Source: Puniceibacterium sp. IMCC21224
GTDB taxonomy: Bacteria > Pseudomonadota > Alphaproteobacteria > Rhodobacterales > Rhodobacteraceae
Length of the DNA stretch: 64,000 nucleotides
Assembly (NCBI RefSeq): GCF_001038505.1
Contig: NZ_LDPY01000001.1
Span: 2,232,001 to 2,296,000 of the forward strand
Reading direction: 5' to 3'
Shown: positions 41,742-50,715 of the stretch, one piece after another
Position numbering within the stretch: the first letter of the stretch is position 1
Layout: the number at the start of each line of letters is the position of its first letter
The notes under the pieces: model-generated
Database searches by the model: none
Told to the model about the DNA's origin: nothing
Seen by the model: only the letters and a program-made list of their open reading frames with translations
Translations under genes and position numbers: made by a program

Positions 41742-43760
41742 TTAGTCGGCAATCCTGATGATCGCGTCCACTGCAACCGCACGGTTCGGACCGGCAATCA
41801 GCGGATTGATCTCAACCTCCGTGACGCAACCGTCTTGCGCGATAACATAGTCCTGTATCGCCAAAACAGCATGTTCGACCGCTGCGATATCGACAGGATC
41901 CGCCCCACGATAGCCCGACAGCCGTGGCGCGATTCGCAAACGACCAAGGGCCGCGCGGATATCGGCGCCAGAAATCGGCAACAGCAAGGATTGCGTATCG
42001 CACCAAAGCTCGGTCAATACGCCACCGGCCCCAAGCGTCAGGACATAGCCATGCGCCGGATCCGCGACGACCCCGATCAACAGCTCAACACCCGGCGGCA
42101 CCATTTCCTCGACCATGAACGCCTGTCCGCCCATGGTCAGGGCCGCAGTTTGCACCGCATCGGCACCGCGCAGATTCAGTATCACGCCGCCGGTGTCGGA
42201 TTTGTGCGCGATTCCGCGCGCTTTCAGTGCGACCAGACCCATGTTGGCCGCCGCCTGTGCCGCGGCTTCGGCACTATTCGTCACCGCGTTTTGCGGAATA
42301 TCGAGGCCATATTCAGCCAAGACGCCTTTCGCCTCCGCCTCGTCCAGCAGACGGGGGGGCGGGCGCGCGACCGCAGGCAACACCGGCGCGGGTTGGTGCC
42401 ATATTTGTCCCAGCGTGATCACAGCCGACACCGCATCGAGGGCCGTTTCCAACCCGCTAAGTGGGATCAACCCCTTTTGAATCAGGTTCTGCGCGATTTC
42501 TTCGGGCATGGTGTCGGGCAGACTCGACACAAGCGCCAGCGGCATCCCGACCCTTGACCGTGCCTCGGCAGCCGCAGAGATCAATTCGTCCCAGCCGCGC
42601 GGTTGACCGCGATCATTGCGGGGAAAATCCACGACCAGGAGCGTCAGCACCGCCGCGCCGCGCATCATATCGGCAAAGACCTGGGCCATATCGTCGATCT
42701 GCCCCCAGATGAACGTATGATAGTCCAGCGGATTGCTCAGCGTCACAAACGGCCCGAGTTTCGCGCCCAGCTGGTCAAGCTGCCGATCGCTAAGCGGCGC
42801 AAACTTGATTTCGCGCCGGGCGGCGGCGTCGGATACCAGGCTGGATTCACCGCCAGAGCAGGCAAGCGCCGCAATCTGGTTTGCAGGCAACGGGCCGGTG
42901 AAATGCAGCAATTTCAATGTTTCCAGCAGCGCATCCAGCGATTGAACCCGCACCATTCCGAGCCGCGCAATCAACGCGGCGGCCCCCGCATCCGACCCCG
43001 CCAGCGATGCGGTATGGGACACGGCCGTCGCCCGCGCAGCATCGGATGTTCCGGTTTTGAGCACCACAATCGACTTGCCCAATTTCCAGGCCTGCTCAGC
43101 CAGCGTCTCGAACGCGCGCAGATCACCAAAGCCCTCGACGTGCATGCCCAAGGCGGTGACACGTTCATCCGCCAGCAACGCAGCCCCGATCTGCGCCAAT
43201 CCGGTCTGTGCCTGATTGCCAGCCGTGACCATATAAGCGATGGGCAGGCCGCGCCGCTGCATCGTCAGATTTAGCGCGATGTTGGAACTTTGGGTGACAA
43301 TCGCAACGCCGCGGGTCACAGGAACCAGACCATGTACATCCGGCCACAAAGACGCCCGGTCCAGCGCATTGACAAAACCGTAGCAATTGGGACCGAGGAT
43401 CGGCATATCCCCCGCGGCCGCGACCAAGGCCGCGTTCAGGTCGCCGCCATCCGCAACCTCCTTGAAACCGCTTGCAAAGCAGACCGCCCCGCCAGTTCCG
43501 CGTTTCGATAGCGCCGCGACCACATCAATCGTCGCGTTCCGGTTCACCCCGACAAAGGCCGCATCCGGAACACCCGGCAACTCTGCGACGCTGCCATAGG
43601 CGCGCACCCCGGCCACCATCGCGGCACTGGGATGCACCGGCCATACATTCCAAGCATACCCTATGCTCTGCAACCCCTGGATCACGGCGCGGCACCACGC
43701 TCCGCCGCCGATCACGGCAATCGAACGCGGCTTCATCAGACGGGACAGTCGTTGAGTCAT
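41742..43760 (-). CDS. Acyl-CoA synthetase, NDP-forming (CoA ligase family)
   Basis: A 672-residue ligase of the acetate-CoA ligase (NDP-forming) type. It has an N-terminal CoA-binding domain (PRSIAVIGGGAWCRAVIQGL), succinyl-CoA-ligase-like flavodoxin folds (GGAVCFASGFKEVADGGDLN, LGPNCYGFVNALDR, VAIVTQSSNIALNLTMQRRG, FTGPLPANQIAALACSGGES) and a C-terminal ATP-grasp domain (VALKARGIAHKSDTGGVILN, EEMVPPGVELLIGVVADPAH). The position between CaiD and acyl-CoA dehydrogenase suggests it activates carnitine, crotonobetaine or gamma-butyrobetaine with CoA, a job done by the unrelated CaiC in E. coli. Gap of 135 bp to the upstream gene. Confidence 0.88.
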   Translation of the reverse strand: MTQRLSRLMKPRSIAVIGGGAWCRAVIQGLQSIGYAWNVWPVHPSAAMVAGVRAYGSVAELPGVPDAAFVGVNRNATIDVVAALSKRGTGGAVCFASGFKEVADGGDLNAALVAAAGDMPILGPNCYGFVNALDRASLWPDVHGLVPVTRGVAIVTQSSNIALNLTMQRRGLPIAYMVTAGNQAQTGLAQIGAALLADERVTALGMHVEGFGDLRAFETLAEQAWKLGKSIVVLKTGTSDAARATAVSHTASLAGSDAGAAALIARLGMVRVQSLDALLETLKLLHFTGPLPANQIAALACSGGESSLVSDAAARREIKFAPLSDRQLDQLGAKLGPFVTLSNPLDYHTFIWGQIDDMAQVFADMMRGAAVLTLLVVDFPRNDRGQPRGWDELISAAAEARSRVGMPLALVSSLPDTMPEEIAQNLIQKGLIPLSGLETALDAVSAVITLGQIWHQPAPVLPAVARPPPRLLDEAEAKGVLAEYGLDIPQNAVTNSAEAAAQAAANMGLVALKARGIAHKSDTGGVILNLRGADAVQTAALTMGGQAFMVEEMVPPGVELLIGVVADPAHGYVLTLGAGGVLTELWCDTQSLLLPISGADIRAALGRLRIAPRLSGYRGADPVDIAAVEHAVLAIQDYVIAQDGCVTEVEINPLIAGPNRAVAVDAIIRIAD

Positions 43761-43895
43761 GGCAAAGCATCAGCCTTTGGGACGCGCGGTATTCGCCGAC
43801 GGCGCGGTTTTGACAAGATGAAGCAAAGGGTTAGCTCATCCAATGCATCTATGCGTGGAAAACCGACCAGCGCAAGGGCCAGAGCGCGGAAACCG

Positions 43896-45056
43896 CTATG
43901 CGCCGAGGGGGCGCAGCAATTCGCGACTGATAATGTGGCGCTGAATCTCGGATGTGCCGTCCCAAATCCGTTCAACCCGGGCGTCACGCCAGAACCGGGC
44001 GATGGGCAGGTCGTCCATCAACCCCATACCACCATGGATCTGCAACGTTGCATCGGTAACGCGCGCCAGCATTTCCGAAGCATAGAGCTTGGCCGAGGCT
44101 ATCTCTCGATTGGCTGGCAGTCCCTGATCCAGTCGCCAGGCCGCAGCAAGGGTCAGCCAGTCCGCGGCGTCAATTTCCGTCACCATATCAGCCAATTGAA
44201 AGCTGACACCCTGGAATTTGCCAATCGGCTGGCCAAATTGCTGACGGTCTGCGGCGTAAGACTGCGCATGGTCAAACACCCGTCGCGCCCGGCCAACCGA
44301 CATCGTGGCAACCGTAATACGCGTGGCATATAGCCATTCGTTCATCACCGCGAATCCACCGTCAACCGCGCCCAGAACCTGAGCATCCGGTAGGCGACAA
44401 TCATCGAACTCAAGGATGCAATTGGCGTAACCCTTGTGGCTAACGCTTTGATATCCTGCGCGAACCGTGAATCCCGGATGACCGAGATCGACCAGAAAAC
44501 AGGTGATCCGCTTTTTCGGGCCATGGGCGGTGTCATCAACCCCGGTCGCGACAAAAACGATAAAGAAATCAGCATGATCTGCGCCAGAGATAAAGTGCTT
44601 TGTGCCGTTCAGAATCCAGTCACCGCCATCGCGCCGCGCGGTTGTCTTCATACTGCGCACGTCCGATCCCGCATCGGGTTCGGTCATTGCCAGCGCATCC
44701 ATCTTTTCGCCGCGCACAGCGGGTTTCAGATAGCGTTCCGCCTGTTCGTCGGTACAGGCCATCAGAATGTTCTGCGGTCGACCAAAGAAATGCGTCAGAG
44801 CCATAGAGCCACGGCCAAGCTCGCGTTCCACCAGTGCAAAATCCACGTGGCCCAGACCAGCCCCGCCCGCAGATTCCGGGAAATTGCAGGCGTAGAATCC
44901 CAGGTCCAGCACCTTTGAGCGGATCTCCTGCGCAATCTCTTTGGGGACTGAATTCTGGCGTTCTACCAGATCCTCGTGTGGATAAATCTCTCGCTCGACA
45001 AAGCTGCGAACGGTATCGACGATCATCTCTTGTTCCGGGGTCAGACCAAAATGCAT
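43896..45056 (-). CDS. Acyl-CoA dehydrogenase (likely gamma-butyrobetainyl-CoA or crotonobetainyl-CoA specific)
   Basis: A 386-residue FAD-dependent acyl-CoA dehydrogenase with the usual order: N-terminal helices (LTPEQEMIVDTVRSFVEREI), ALAMTEPDAGSDVRSMKTTA, ILNGTKHFISGADHADFFIV, then C-terminal LQIHGGMGLMDDLPIARFWR and RVERIWDGTSEIQRHIISRE. The Glu in the IWDGTSEIQ area belongs to the usual family tail; I did not fix the catalytic base. The ATG at 45056 is 1 nt after the stop of the carnitine dehydrogenase gene. With CaiD it would convert gamma-butyrobetainyl-CoA to carnitinyl-CoA; substrate is inferred from neighbours. Confidence 0.88.
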   Translation of the reverse strand: MHFGLTPEQEMIVDTVRSFVEREIYPHEDLVERQNSVPKEIAQEIRSKVLDLGFYACNFPESAGGAGLGHVDFALVERELGRGSMALTHFFGRPQNILMACTDEQAERYLKPAVRGEKMDALAMTEPDAGSDVRSMKTTARRDGGDWILNGTKHFISGADHADFFIVFVATGVDDTAHGPKKRITCFLVDLGHPGFTVRAGYQSVSHKGYANCILEFDDCRLPDAQVLGAVDGGFAVMNEWLYATRITVATMSVGRARRVFDHAQSYAADRQQFGQPIGKFQGVSFQLADMVTEIDAADWLTLAAAWRLDQGLPANREIASAKLYASEMLARVTDATLQIHGGMGLMDDLPIARFWRDARVERIWDGTSEIQRHIISRELLRPLGA

Positions 45057-45057
45057 A

Positions 45058-46467
45058 TCAGGACTCTGCGTGTTGCGCGGCAAGCTGGTCCAGCGCCGCC
45101 TGTACCGGCGGCAATGGCGGACAGGATTTTCGGGTTTCCAGGCTGACATGTAGCATAAACTGATCGCATGTTGCCAGAATTTCGTCATCCGATCCGCGCC
45201 GCATCTCATGGAAAAGGCCTAGTTTTTTTCCATCCGCCAGTGTCACGCGGGTGGCCACACGGAACACTTCTCCGGCATGGGTTTCATTAAGATAGCGTAT
45301 TTTCGTCTCAGCCGTGAAATAGCTATGACCGGCCGCGATATAGGCGCGGTCGGCGCCAATATGGGTCATCACCTCTTCAGACGCATCCGAGAACACCTGC
45401 CCGTATCGCCCCTCGTTCATGTGGCCGTTCATATCGGTCCAATCCACCGGTACACTGCGGTTCTGGGTGATCAGCGGCACCGTCGCTGTCAGCGGAGCGC
45501 GCAGTGTATTTTCGTGCTCGAACAAAAGCTTACCCGCCGCAGCGCCCTGCTGTTTGAGCGCACGCATCATCGCCACAAGGTTGTCGTCGCGCAGACGTTC
45601 AAGTTCGCGGATTGTCGCATGGCCCGACTGTGCATCGGACTGCCCGGCAATCAGGTCGACCAGGTCGTCGGTGAATTCGGGAACATCGGTCAGCTTGGTC
45701 CAGGGCCATTGCAGGCAGGGACCGAACTGAGCCATGAAATGTTTCATACCCGCCTCGCCGCCAGCGACGCGATAGGTTTCAAACAGGCCCATCTGCCCCC
45801 AGCGCAGGCCAAAGCCATAGCGGATCGCGTTGTCTATTTCTTCGGTGGTGGCGATGCCGTCCTTGACCAGCCACAGCGCTTCGCGCCAGACCGCTTCAAG
45901 AAAGCGGTCGGCAATATGGGCGTCGATTTCGGCCCGGACATGCAGTGGATACATGCCAATAGATTTCAAGATTTCCTGCGCTTTGACAATGTCTTGTGGC
46001 GTGTTCCTCTGGCTAGGGACAAGCTCCACCAAGGGCAACAGATAGACCGGGTTAAACGGGTGCGCGACCATGATCTGTTCCGGTCGGCGCGCACCGTGCT
46101 GCAATTCGGACGGTTTGAACCCGGATGTCGATGAACCGATGAGCGCGTCAGTCGAGCAGAACGCCTGAACCTCTTGAAAAACCTTGTGTTTCAGCTCTAA
46201 TTTTTCGGGAACGCTTTCTTGAATCCAATCCGCCCCGACAACGGTGTCGCTGATGGTGTCGCAAAACACGATCTGTTCGCGCACGGGCATCGGTGTGTCA
46301 TACAGCATCGGAAGGGCGCGCCCGGCGTTGGCCATGATCGCGTCCATCTTGCGACCGGCCTCGGGATCTGGATCAAAAATGCGCACCTGCCACCCCATAA
46401 GGGCAAACCGCGCCGCCCAGCCACCGCCGATCACGCCACCGCCAATAATCGCTGCTGTCTGTGTCAT
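45058..46467 (-). CDS. L-carnitine dehydrogenase fused to betainyl-CoA thioesterase
   Basis: A 469-residue two-domain enzyme. Residues 1-320 form a 3-hydroxyacyl-CoA-dehydrogenase-like L-carnitine dehydrogenase: NAD motif IIGGGVIGGGWAARFALMGW, then DALIGSSTSGFKPSEL, MVAHPFNPVYLLPLVELVP (catalytic His) and ALWLVKDGIATTEEIDNAIR. Residues about 335-469 are a hot-dog thioesterase (PVDWTDMNGHMNEGRYGQVF; YLNETHAGEVFRVATRV). The first domain makes 3-dehydrocarnitine with NAD; the second would release glycine betaine from betainyl-CoA. In Pseudomonas these are separate proteins (CdhA, CdhB). ATG at 46467 overlaps the SDR gene stop (ATGA). Confidence 0.9.
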   Translation of the reverse strand: MTQTAAIIGGGVIGGGWAARFALMGWQVRIFDPDPEAGRKMDAIMANAGRALPMLYDTPMPVREQIVFCDTISDTVVGADWIQESVPEKLELKHKVFQEVQAFCSTDALIGSSTSGFKPSELQHGARRPEQIMVAHPFNPVYLLPLVELVPSQRNTPQDIVKAQEILKSIGMYPLHVRAEIDAHIADRFLEAVWREALWLVKDGIATTEEIDNAIRYGFGLRWGQMGLFETYRVAGGEAGMKHFMAQFGPCLQWPWTKLTDVPEFTDDLVDLIAGQSDAQSGHATIRELERLRDDNLVAMMRALKQQGAAAGKLLFEHENTLRAPLTATVPLITQNRSVPVDWTDMNGHMNEGRYGQVFSDASEEVMTHIGADRAYIAAGHSYFTAETKIRYLNETHAGEVFRVATRVTLADGKKLGLFHEMRRGSDDEILATCDQFMLHVSLETRKSCPPLPPVQAALDQLAAQHAES

Positions 46468-47225
46468 GGTACCAATGTCTCCGTATGTCCGTCGATGGCC
46501 AGTGTCTGGCCCGAGATGCGGCGCGCCTGCGGTGAGGCGAGCCATAGAACGCTGTCCGCCACGTCCTGCGCTGTGACCCAACTGCGCAAGGAAACGCCCT
46601 TAACATATTGTGTGCGAACAAATTCCTGCGTCTGACTCGAGGCAGCCGCCTCCATCGCCACAACGCGATCCATGCGGTCGCCGTCGACGGCACCGGGACA
46701 GATCGCATTGACGCGGATGCCCGCCGGGCCAAGTTCCATCGCCAGCGTTTTCATCAGCCCAATCACGCCCCATTTCGCGGTCGCATAGGGGCTGCGCAAT
46801 GGATAACCGAACTGGCCCGCGGTCGAGGACGTCAGCACAATCAGGCCCGAACCCTGTGCCCGCATCACCCGCGCTGCCCAGCGGCAGGTCAGGAACGTGC
46901 CGTTCAGGGTCACGTTCAGACAGGTCTGCCATGCGGCATAATCCAGATCCTCTATCCGGCCTACCGGACCGCCGGTGCCAGCATTGGCACAAACCACATC
47001 AGCACCGCCCCACAAACTTTCGACGGTCCTGAGAAAGGTCTGCATCGCGGCCTCGTCCGTCACATCGGCCACCATCGCGATGTGGTCCGGATGCGCTGAC
47101 GCATAGCCTGCAATTGCCGCCGCGTCCGAGTCGCAGACGGCAATCTGCGCGCCCTGCCCGGCAAAGGCGTCAGAAATGGCACGGCCGATGCCCGTCGCGC
47201 CGCCAGTGATCACAACCCGGCTCAC
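46464..47225 (-). CDS. Short-chain dehydrogenase/reductase
   Basis: A 253-residue SDR enzyme. The NAD(P) motif VVITGGATGIGRAISDAFAG is at the N-terminus, ANAGTGG (about 82-88) and the catalytic Ser-Tyr-Lys triad are in VLTSSTAGQFGYPLRSPYAT followed by AKWGVIGLMK, and the end is ISGQTLAIDGHTE. Substrate unknown; a D-carnitine dehydrogenase or a 3-hydroxy acid dehydrogenase of the same pathway is possible. I start at the GTG (complement of 47223-47225) that overlaps the lipoprotein gene stop by 4 nt; the frame to 47261 overlaps that gene further and lacks family residues. Confidence 0.85.
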   Translation of the reverse strand: MSRVVITGGATGIGRAISDAFAGQGAQIAVCDSDAAAIAGYASAHPDHIAMVADVTDEAAMQTFLRTVESLWGGADVVCANAGTGGPVGRIEDLDYAAWQTCLNVTLNGTFLTCRWAARVMRAQGSGLIVLTSSTAGQFGYPLRSPYATAKWGVIGLMKTLAMELGPAGIRVNAICPGAVDGDRMDRVVAMEAAASSQTQEFVRTQYVKGVSLRSWVTAQDVADSVLWLASPQARRISGQTLAIDGHTETLVP

Positions 47226-47683
47226 GGCGCCATCACGCGGCTTAGGTCGTAGCCGTACCAATCGAGGATCTCGCGCGCGACCTTCAGTCTGTCCGGGCTG
47301 CTGGTTGCTGCCCGGTCCATGATCCAGACGCGTGCCCCCCCAGGATCACCCAACGCTGCCGTGCGGTCGCTGATGTCGATCCAATGGACCCAGAGCGCGC
47401 CCTCCTCGGTCTGAAAGCGGCCCTGACCAAGTGACGTGAACGACGTTATCATTGTGCCATCAACGGTCTCAACGCGCAACTGATCCGTCGCGATCCTGAT
47501 ACGCGTCCCCGGTTCCAGCCCCGCTCCTTGCACCACGATCCAGTCACCGGCTAGCCGGTCCGGCGTCGCGTCCAGTTGTGACGCGATCTGCGCCGTCGGA
47601 TTGCGCAGCGGTACCGGCCCGGCAGGCGGCGGCGCGCTGGCGCACCCTGCCAGCACCAGACATAGCGCAGCCGGAATCCTCAT
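47222..47683 (-). CDS. Lipocalin-like lipoprotein
   Basis: A 153-residue protein with a lipoprotein signal (MRIPAALCLVLAGCASAPPP, lipobox LAGC with Cys14). The mature part has lipocalin hallmarks: DRLAGDWIVVQGAG (equivalent of the GxW motif), a beta-strand-rich middle, ARVWIMDRAA and the terminal EILDWYGYDLSRV seen in Blc-type lipocalins. It would be anchored in a membrane facing the periplasm. Its place inside the carnitine operon, with 4-nt overlaps to genes on both sides, is unexpected for a lipocalin and suggests a role in binding an acyl or acylcarnitine compound (inference). Confidence 0.8.
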   Translation of the reverse strand: MRIPAALCLVLAGCASAPPPAGPVPLRNPTAQIASQLDATPDRLAGDWIVVQGAGLEPGTRIRIATDQLRVETVDGTMITSFTSLGQGRFQTEEGALWVHWIDISDRTAALGDPGGARVWIMDRAATSSPDRLKVAREILDWYGYDLSRVMAP

Positions 47684-48594
47684 CGTGCCACCGGCGCACG
47701 TTTCGTCAGCCCCAAGCGTGTCCGAACCTCGGCCGGGGTCATCACCCTGGCCCCCAGGTTTTCAACGATCCCCACCGCCCGTTCGACCAATTCCGCGTTG
47801 GTGGCCAACTGCCCCTTGCCGAGCCAGAGGTTGTCTTCTAGCCCGACACGCACATTGCCACCGGCAAGCACGCTCGCCGCGACATAGGGCATCTGGTGCC
47901 GCCCCAGCGCGAAGGCTGAAAAATTCCAATCATTCGGCACGTTGTTCACCATCGCCAGTAAGGTATTGAGATCGTCCGGCGCGCCCCAGGGCACCCCCAT
48001 ACACAATTGAACCAAGGCAGGCGAATCCAGGACGCCCTCCTCCACCAACTGTTTGGCGAACCACAGATGACCGGTGTCAAACGCCTCAATCTCGGGTTTG
48101 ACGCCAAGCTCGGTCATCATTTGGCCCATGGCGCGCAACATGCCAGGCGTGTTGGTCATCACGTAATCGGCCTCGGCGAAATTCATCGTGCCGCAGTCCA
48201 GCGTACAAAGTTCCGGCAAGCATTCAGCGATATGTGCGACCCGCTCGGTCGCGCCAACCATGTCGGTTCCGCGGCCCAGTGGCAACGGCGTCTCAACACC
48301 ACCGAAAACGATGTCTCCGCCCATGCCGGCTGTCAGGTTCAGAACCACATCCACTTCGGCGTCGCGGATTCGGTCGGTCACCTCGCGGTACAGGTCGAGC
48401 CGTCGCGACGGCGCACCGCTGTCAGGATCGCGCACGTGACAATGCACAATGGCTGCCCCGGCACGTGCAGCATCTATCGCGCTGTCAGCGATCTGCTGCG
48501 GCGAACGCGGCACATGTGGCGACCGATCCTGCGTGCCGCCCGATCCGGTCACGGCGCAGGTGATGAACACGTCCTTCGACATTTGTAGCGGCAT
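47680..48594 (-). CDS. Beta-keto acid cleavage enzyme (DUF849/BKACE), dehydrocarnitine type
   Basis: A 304-residue BKACE protein, a zinc enzyme that cleaves a beta-keto acid with acetyl-CoA. Here 3-dehydrocarnitine plus acetyl-CoA would give betainyl-CoA and acetoacetate. Zn-binding HCHVRDP (about residues 45-51), VVLNLTAGMGGDIVFGG, LCTLDCGTMNFAEADYVMTN, IEAFDTGHLWFAKQLVEEGV and GGNVRVGLEDNLWLGKGQLA follow the family pattern. The ATG at 48594 has AAAGGAAAG upstream. First gene of the operon; divergent from the GlxA-type regulator, as in Pseudomonas cdh loci. Confidence 0.9.
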   Translation of the reverse strand: MPLQMSKDVFITCAVTGSGGTQDRSPHVPRSPQQIADSAIDAARAGAAIVHCHVRDPDSGAPSRRLDLYREVTDRIRDAEVDVVLNLTAGMGGDIVFGGVETPLPLGRGTDMVGATERVAHIAECLPELCTLDCGTMNFAEADYVMTNTPGMLRAMGQMMTELGVKPEIEAFDTGHLWFAKQLVEEGVLDSPALVQLCMGVPWGAPDDLNTLLAMVNNVPNDWNFSAFALGRHQMPYVAASVLAGGNVRVGLEDNLWLGKGQLATNAELVERAVGIVENLGARVMTPAEVRTRLGLTKRAPVAR

Positions 48595-48666
48595 GGTCTT
48601 TCCTTTGCTGTTGATGGCAGCATCGGCGCTGGCAGAAACCCGAGCCATGCGCTAACAGCCAAAATC

Positions 48667-49656
48667 ATGCCAAAACAGACAGAACCCACGACACGCCCGA
48701 TCAAGATCGCCTTTCTCCTGTTCGACCGGTTCTCGAACCTGTGTCTTGCCAATTGTCTGGAACCGATGCGGGCGGCCAACACGTTCGCCCCACACCCGGC
48801 CTATCGCTGGCGGTTCCTGACGCCGGACGGTGCGCCGGTCCGCTCAAGCTCGGGGCTGACTGTGTCACCGGATTGCTCGGTGGCTGGAATGACGCCCGTA
48901 GACCGGCTGTTCATCGTGGCAAGCTATGACCACCTGGCACATGACACTCCCGCAACGCGCCGCCTGCTGGCTCGCGCGGCAGGACAGTCGCAGCTGGTGG
49001 CCGGTCTCGATGCCGGGGCCTGGCTGATGGCGAGCGCCGGATTGCTGCACGGACGACAAGCGACAATCCACTGGGATCTGTTGGACGCTTTCAGCGAACG
49101 GTTTCTGCAGGTCAACGTGATCCGCGCGCCACATCTGCGCGACGGCGACCGGCTGACCTGCGCCGGGGCAATGGCCGCGTTCGATATGACCCACAACATG
49201 ATCCGCACCGATCTGGGACCGGCGATTGCCCTTGATGTCGAAGGATTGTTCCTGACCGACCGCCCCACCCTGCAACCTGCCCCCAAACGCGGTGATGCGC
49301 TGGTCCGGCGAGCGTTGGACATGATGCGCACCGAACTGGAAACACCGCTGACGCTTGGGGTGCTGGCCCGTCGGGTGGGCACGACACCGCGCACCCTGAC
49401 CCGCCGGTGCCAGGCCGCTCTGGGGCTGACACCGGGGGTGCTGTATCGTCACATTCGCCTCTCGGCCGCACGGCAGATGGTCGAAGGATCAAGCAGCAGT
49501 ATTGCTGAAATAGCTCTGCGCTGCGGCTACGAAGATCCAGCGGCGCTGACCCGTGCCTTTCGCCTGCGCTTTGGCTGCGCCCCCCGGCAAATGCGGCTCA
49601 GATCTGCCGCGACCGCACCACAAATTCGCACCGAAAACGCCACAGATCGCATGTAG
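48667..49656 (+). CDS. GlxA/CdhR-type AraC regulator
   Basis: A 329-residue regulator with an N-terminal DJ-1/PfpI-like sensor domain (IKIAFLLFDRFSNLCLANCL...; VAGLDAGAWLMASAGLLHGR) and a C-terminal AraC double HTH (TLGVLARRVGTTPRTLTRRC; SIAEIALRCGYEDPAALTRA). GlxA-type proteins such as CdhR and GbdR activate carnitine and glycine betaine catabolic genes in Pseudomonas. Being divergent from the BKACE gene (72 bp gap), it is the probable activator of the carnitine operon. Its start ATG at 48667 is clear. Confidence 0.88.
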   Translation: MPKQTEPTTRPIKIAFLLFDRFSNLCLANCLEPMRAANTFAPHPAYRWRFLTPDGAPVRSSSGLTVSPDCSVAGMTPVDRLFIVASYDHLAHDTPATRRLLARAAGQSQLVAGLDAGAWLMASAGLLHGRQATIHWDLLDAFSERFLQVNVIRAPHLRDGDRLTCAGAMAAFDMTHNMIRTDLGPAIALDVEGLFLTDRPTLQPAPKRGDALVRRALDMMRTELETPLTLGVLARRVGTTPRTLTRRCQAALGLTPGVLYRHIRLSAARQMVEGSSSSIAEIALRCGYEDPAALTRAFRLRFGCAPRQMRLRSAATAPQIRTENATDRM

Positions 49657-49684
49657 CATGGTCCTCCGGGGCAAGGAGAGGACG

Positions 49685-49993
49685 ATGCGCCACAACACAG
49701 ATGCGCTGCGGGCGACGCAGATCAAACGGCTGTTTGCCCTGTATGCGGCGCATATGAATCAGCAATCTGCCGACCATCCGGGCGAATATCGCGTCGTGTC
49801 ACCCGGATTTGCACGCGATTTTCAGCAACGCGCAATCGCCTCGTTGCGGTTCAGCCCTGAGCCCGATCAGTCGCCCGACCCCAAGCTTCCGCGAAACCCG
49901 GTGGCCACGACAAACTTCTCGGAACTATCGGCCCGCGAGGCGGGTGGTTTCACATTCGCAACCTTAACAAAACGCTGCTTGAGCAGCTTCTGA
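49685..49993 (+). CDS. Small hypothetical protein overlapping rlmE
   Basis: A 102-residue frame, [40 protein letters not shown] and onward, that I do not recognise. A good ribosome site (AAGGAGAGG) precedes the ATG at 49685 and the N-terminal 60 residues look protein-like. However the last 127 bp run antisense into rlmE, where the composition is dictated by that gene. It may be a real gene whose 3' end overlaps, or an accident. No domain seen. Confidence 0.35.
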   Translation: MRHNTDALRATQIKRLFALYAAHMNQQSADHPGEYRVVSPGFARDFQQRAIASLRFSPEPDQSPDPKLPRNPVATTNFSELSAREAGGFTFATLTKRCLSSF

Positions 49994-50601
49994 AGCTCAC
50001 CCTCAGCCCCGCCAGCCAGCACCTTGGCGACAAATGTGCCACCATCTTCCAGCACGTCAAAGGCGAAATAGGCCGCAGCCTCACACAGCGCGATGATCCG
50101 CAAATGGTCGGTCTGCTTATGACCGGACGAAGACGCCGCCATGTCCGACATCACCACATCGGCCTTGCCCCCCAGCCATTCCTTGACCTGCTGATCCGCA
50201 TCATCCTCCAGAAAATCGAGCTGGTGCAGGGTCGCCCCCGCGATCGGCTCAATTTCTTGCAGATCAATCCCCAGAATGGTGCCCACAGCCTTACCGCTAC
50301 GTTCGCCGAGCGCGTTGATGCGCTTGACGGCGACCTGACACCATCCGCCGGGCGCACACCCCAGATCGACAACCCGTGCTCCGGGCACGAGAAACCGAAA
50401 CTTTTCGTCCAGCTCCAGAATCTTGAACGCGGCCCGCCCGCGATAGCCTTCGGCCTGCGCTCGCTTGACATAGGGATCGTTCAGCTGACGCTGCAACCAG
50501 CGGGTCGAGCTCAGCGTGCGCCCCCGGGCGGTCTTGACCTTGACCTTGAGATCGCGTTGCCCGCGTCCCGAAGTGTTCTTGCCCGTCGGTTCCTTGGCCA
50601 T
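49867..50601 (-). CDS. rlmE: 23S rRNA (uridine-2'-O)-methyltransferase
   Basis: RlmE (FtsJ/RrmJ) 2'-O-methylates U2552 of 23S rRNA with SAM, a late step of large-subunit assembly. The 244-residue protein has a basic N-terminus, [16 protein letters not shown] (catalytic Lys), SAM site [40 protein letters not shown] (catalytic Asp) and [14 protein letters not shown] (catalytic Lys). The ATG at 50601 begins [17 protein letters not shown], normal for alphaproteobacterial RlmE; the upstream frame to 50643 is not needed. Confidence 0.94.
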   Translation of the reverse strand: MAKEPTGKNTSGRGQRDLKVKVKTARGRTLSSTRWLQRQLNDPYVKRAQAEGYRGRAAFKILELDEKFRFLVPGARVVDLGCAPGGWCQVAVKRINALGERSGKAVGTILGIDLQEIEPIAGATLHQLDFLEDDADQQVKEWLGGKADVVMSDMAASSSGHKQTDHLRIIALCEAAAYFAFDVLEDGGTFVAKVLAGGAEGELQKLLKQRFVKVANVKPPASRADSSEKFVVATGFRGSLGSGD

Positions 50602-50715
50602 GACCTGTGCTTCTTCTCTTCTTAAATACGCAAAACCCGCCATCTCGGCGGATACAGAGGCCGTTATTTATGCGCAGAACCGCAATGTAGCAAGGACTGC
50701 CGCTCTCAGACCCAC

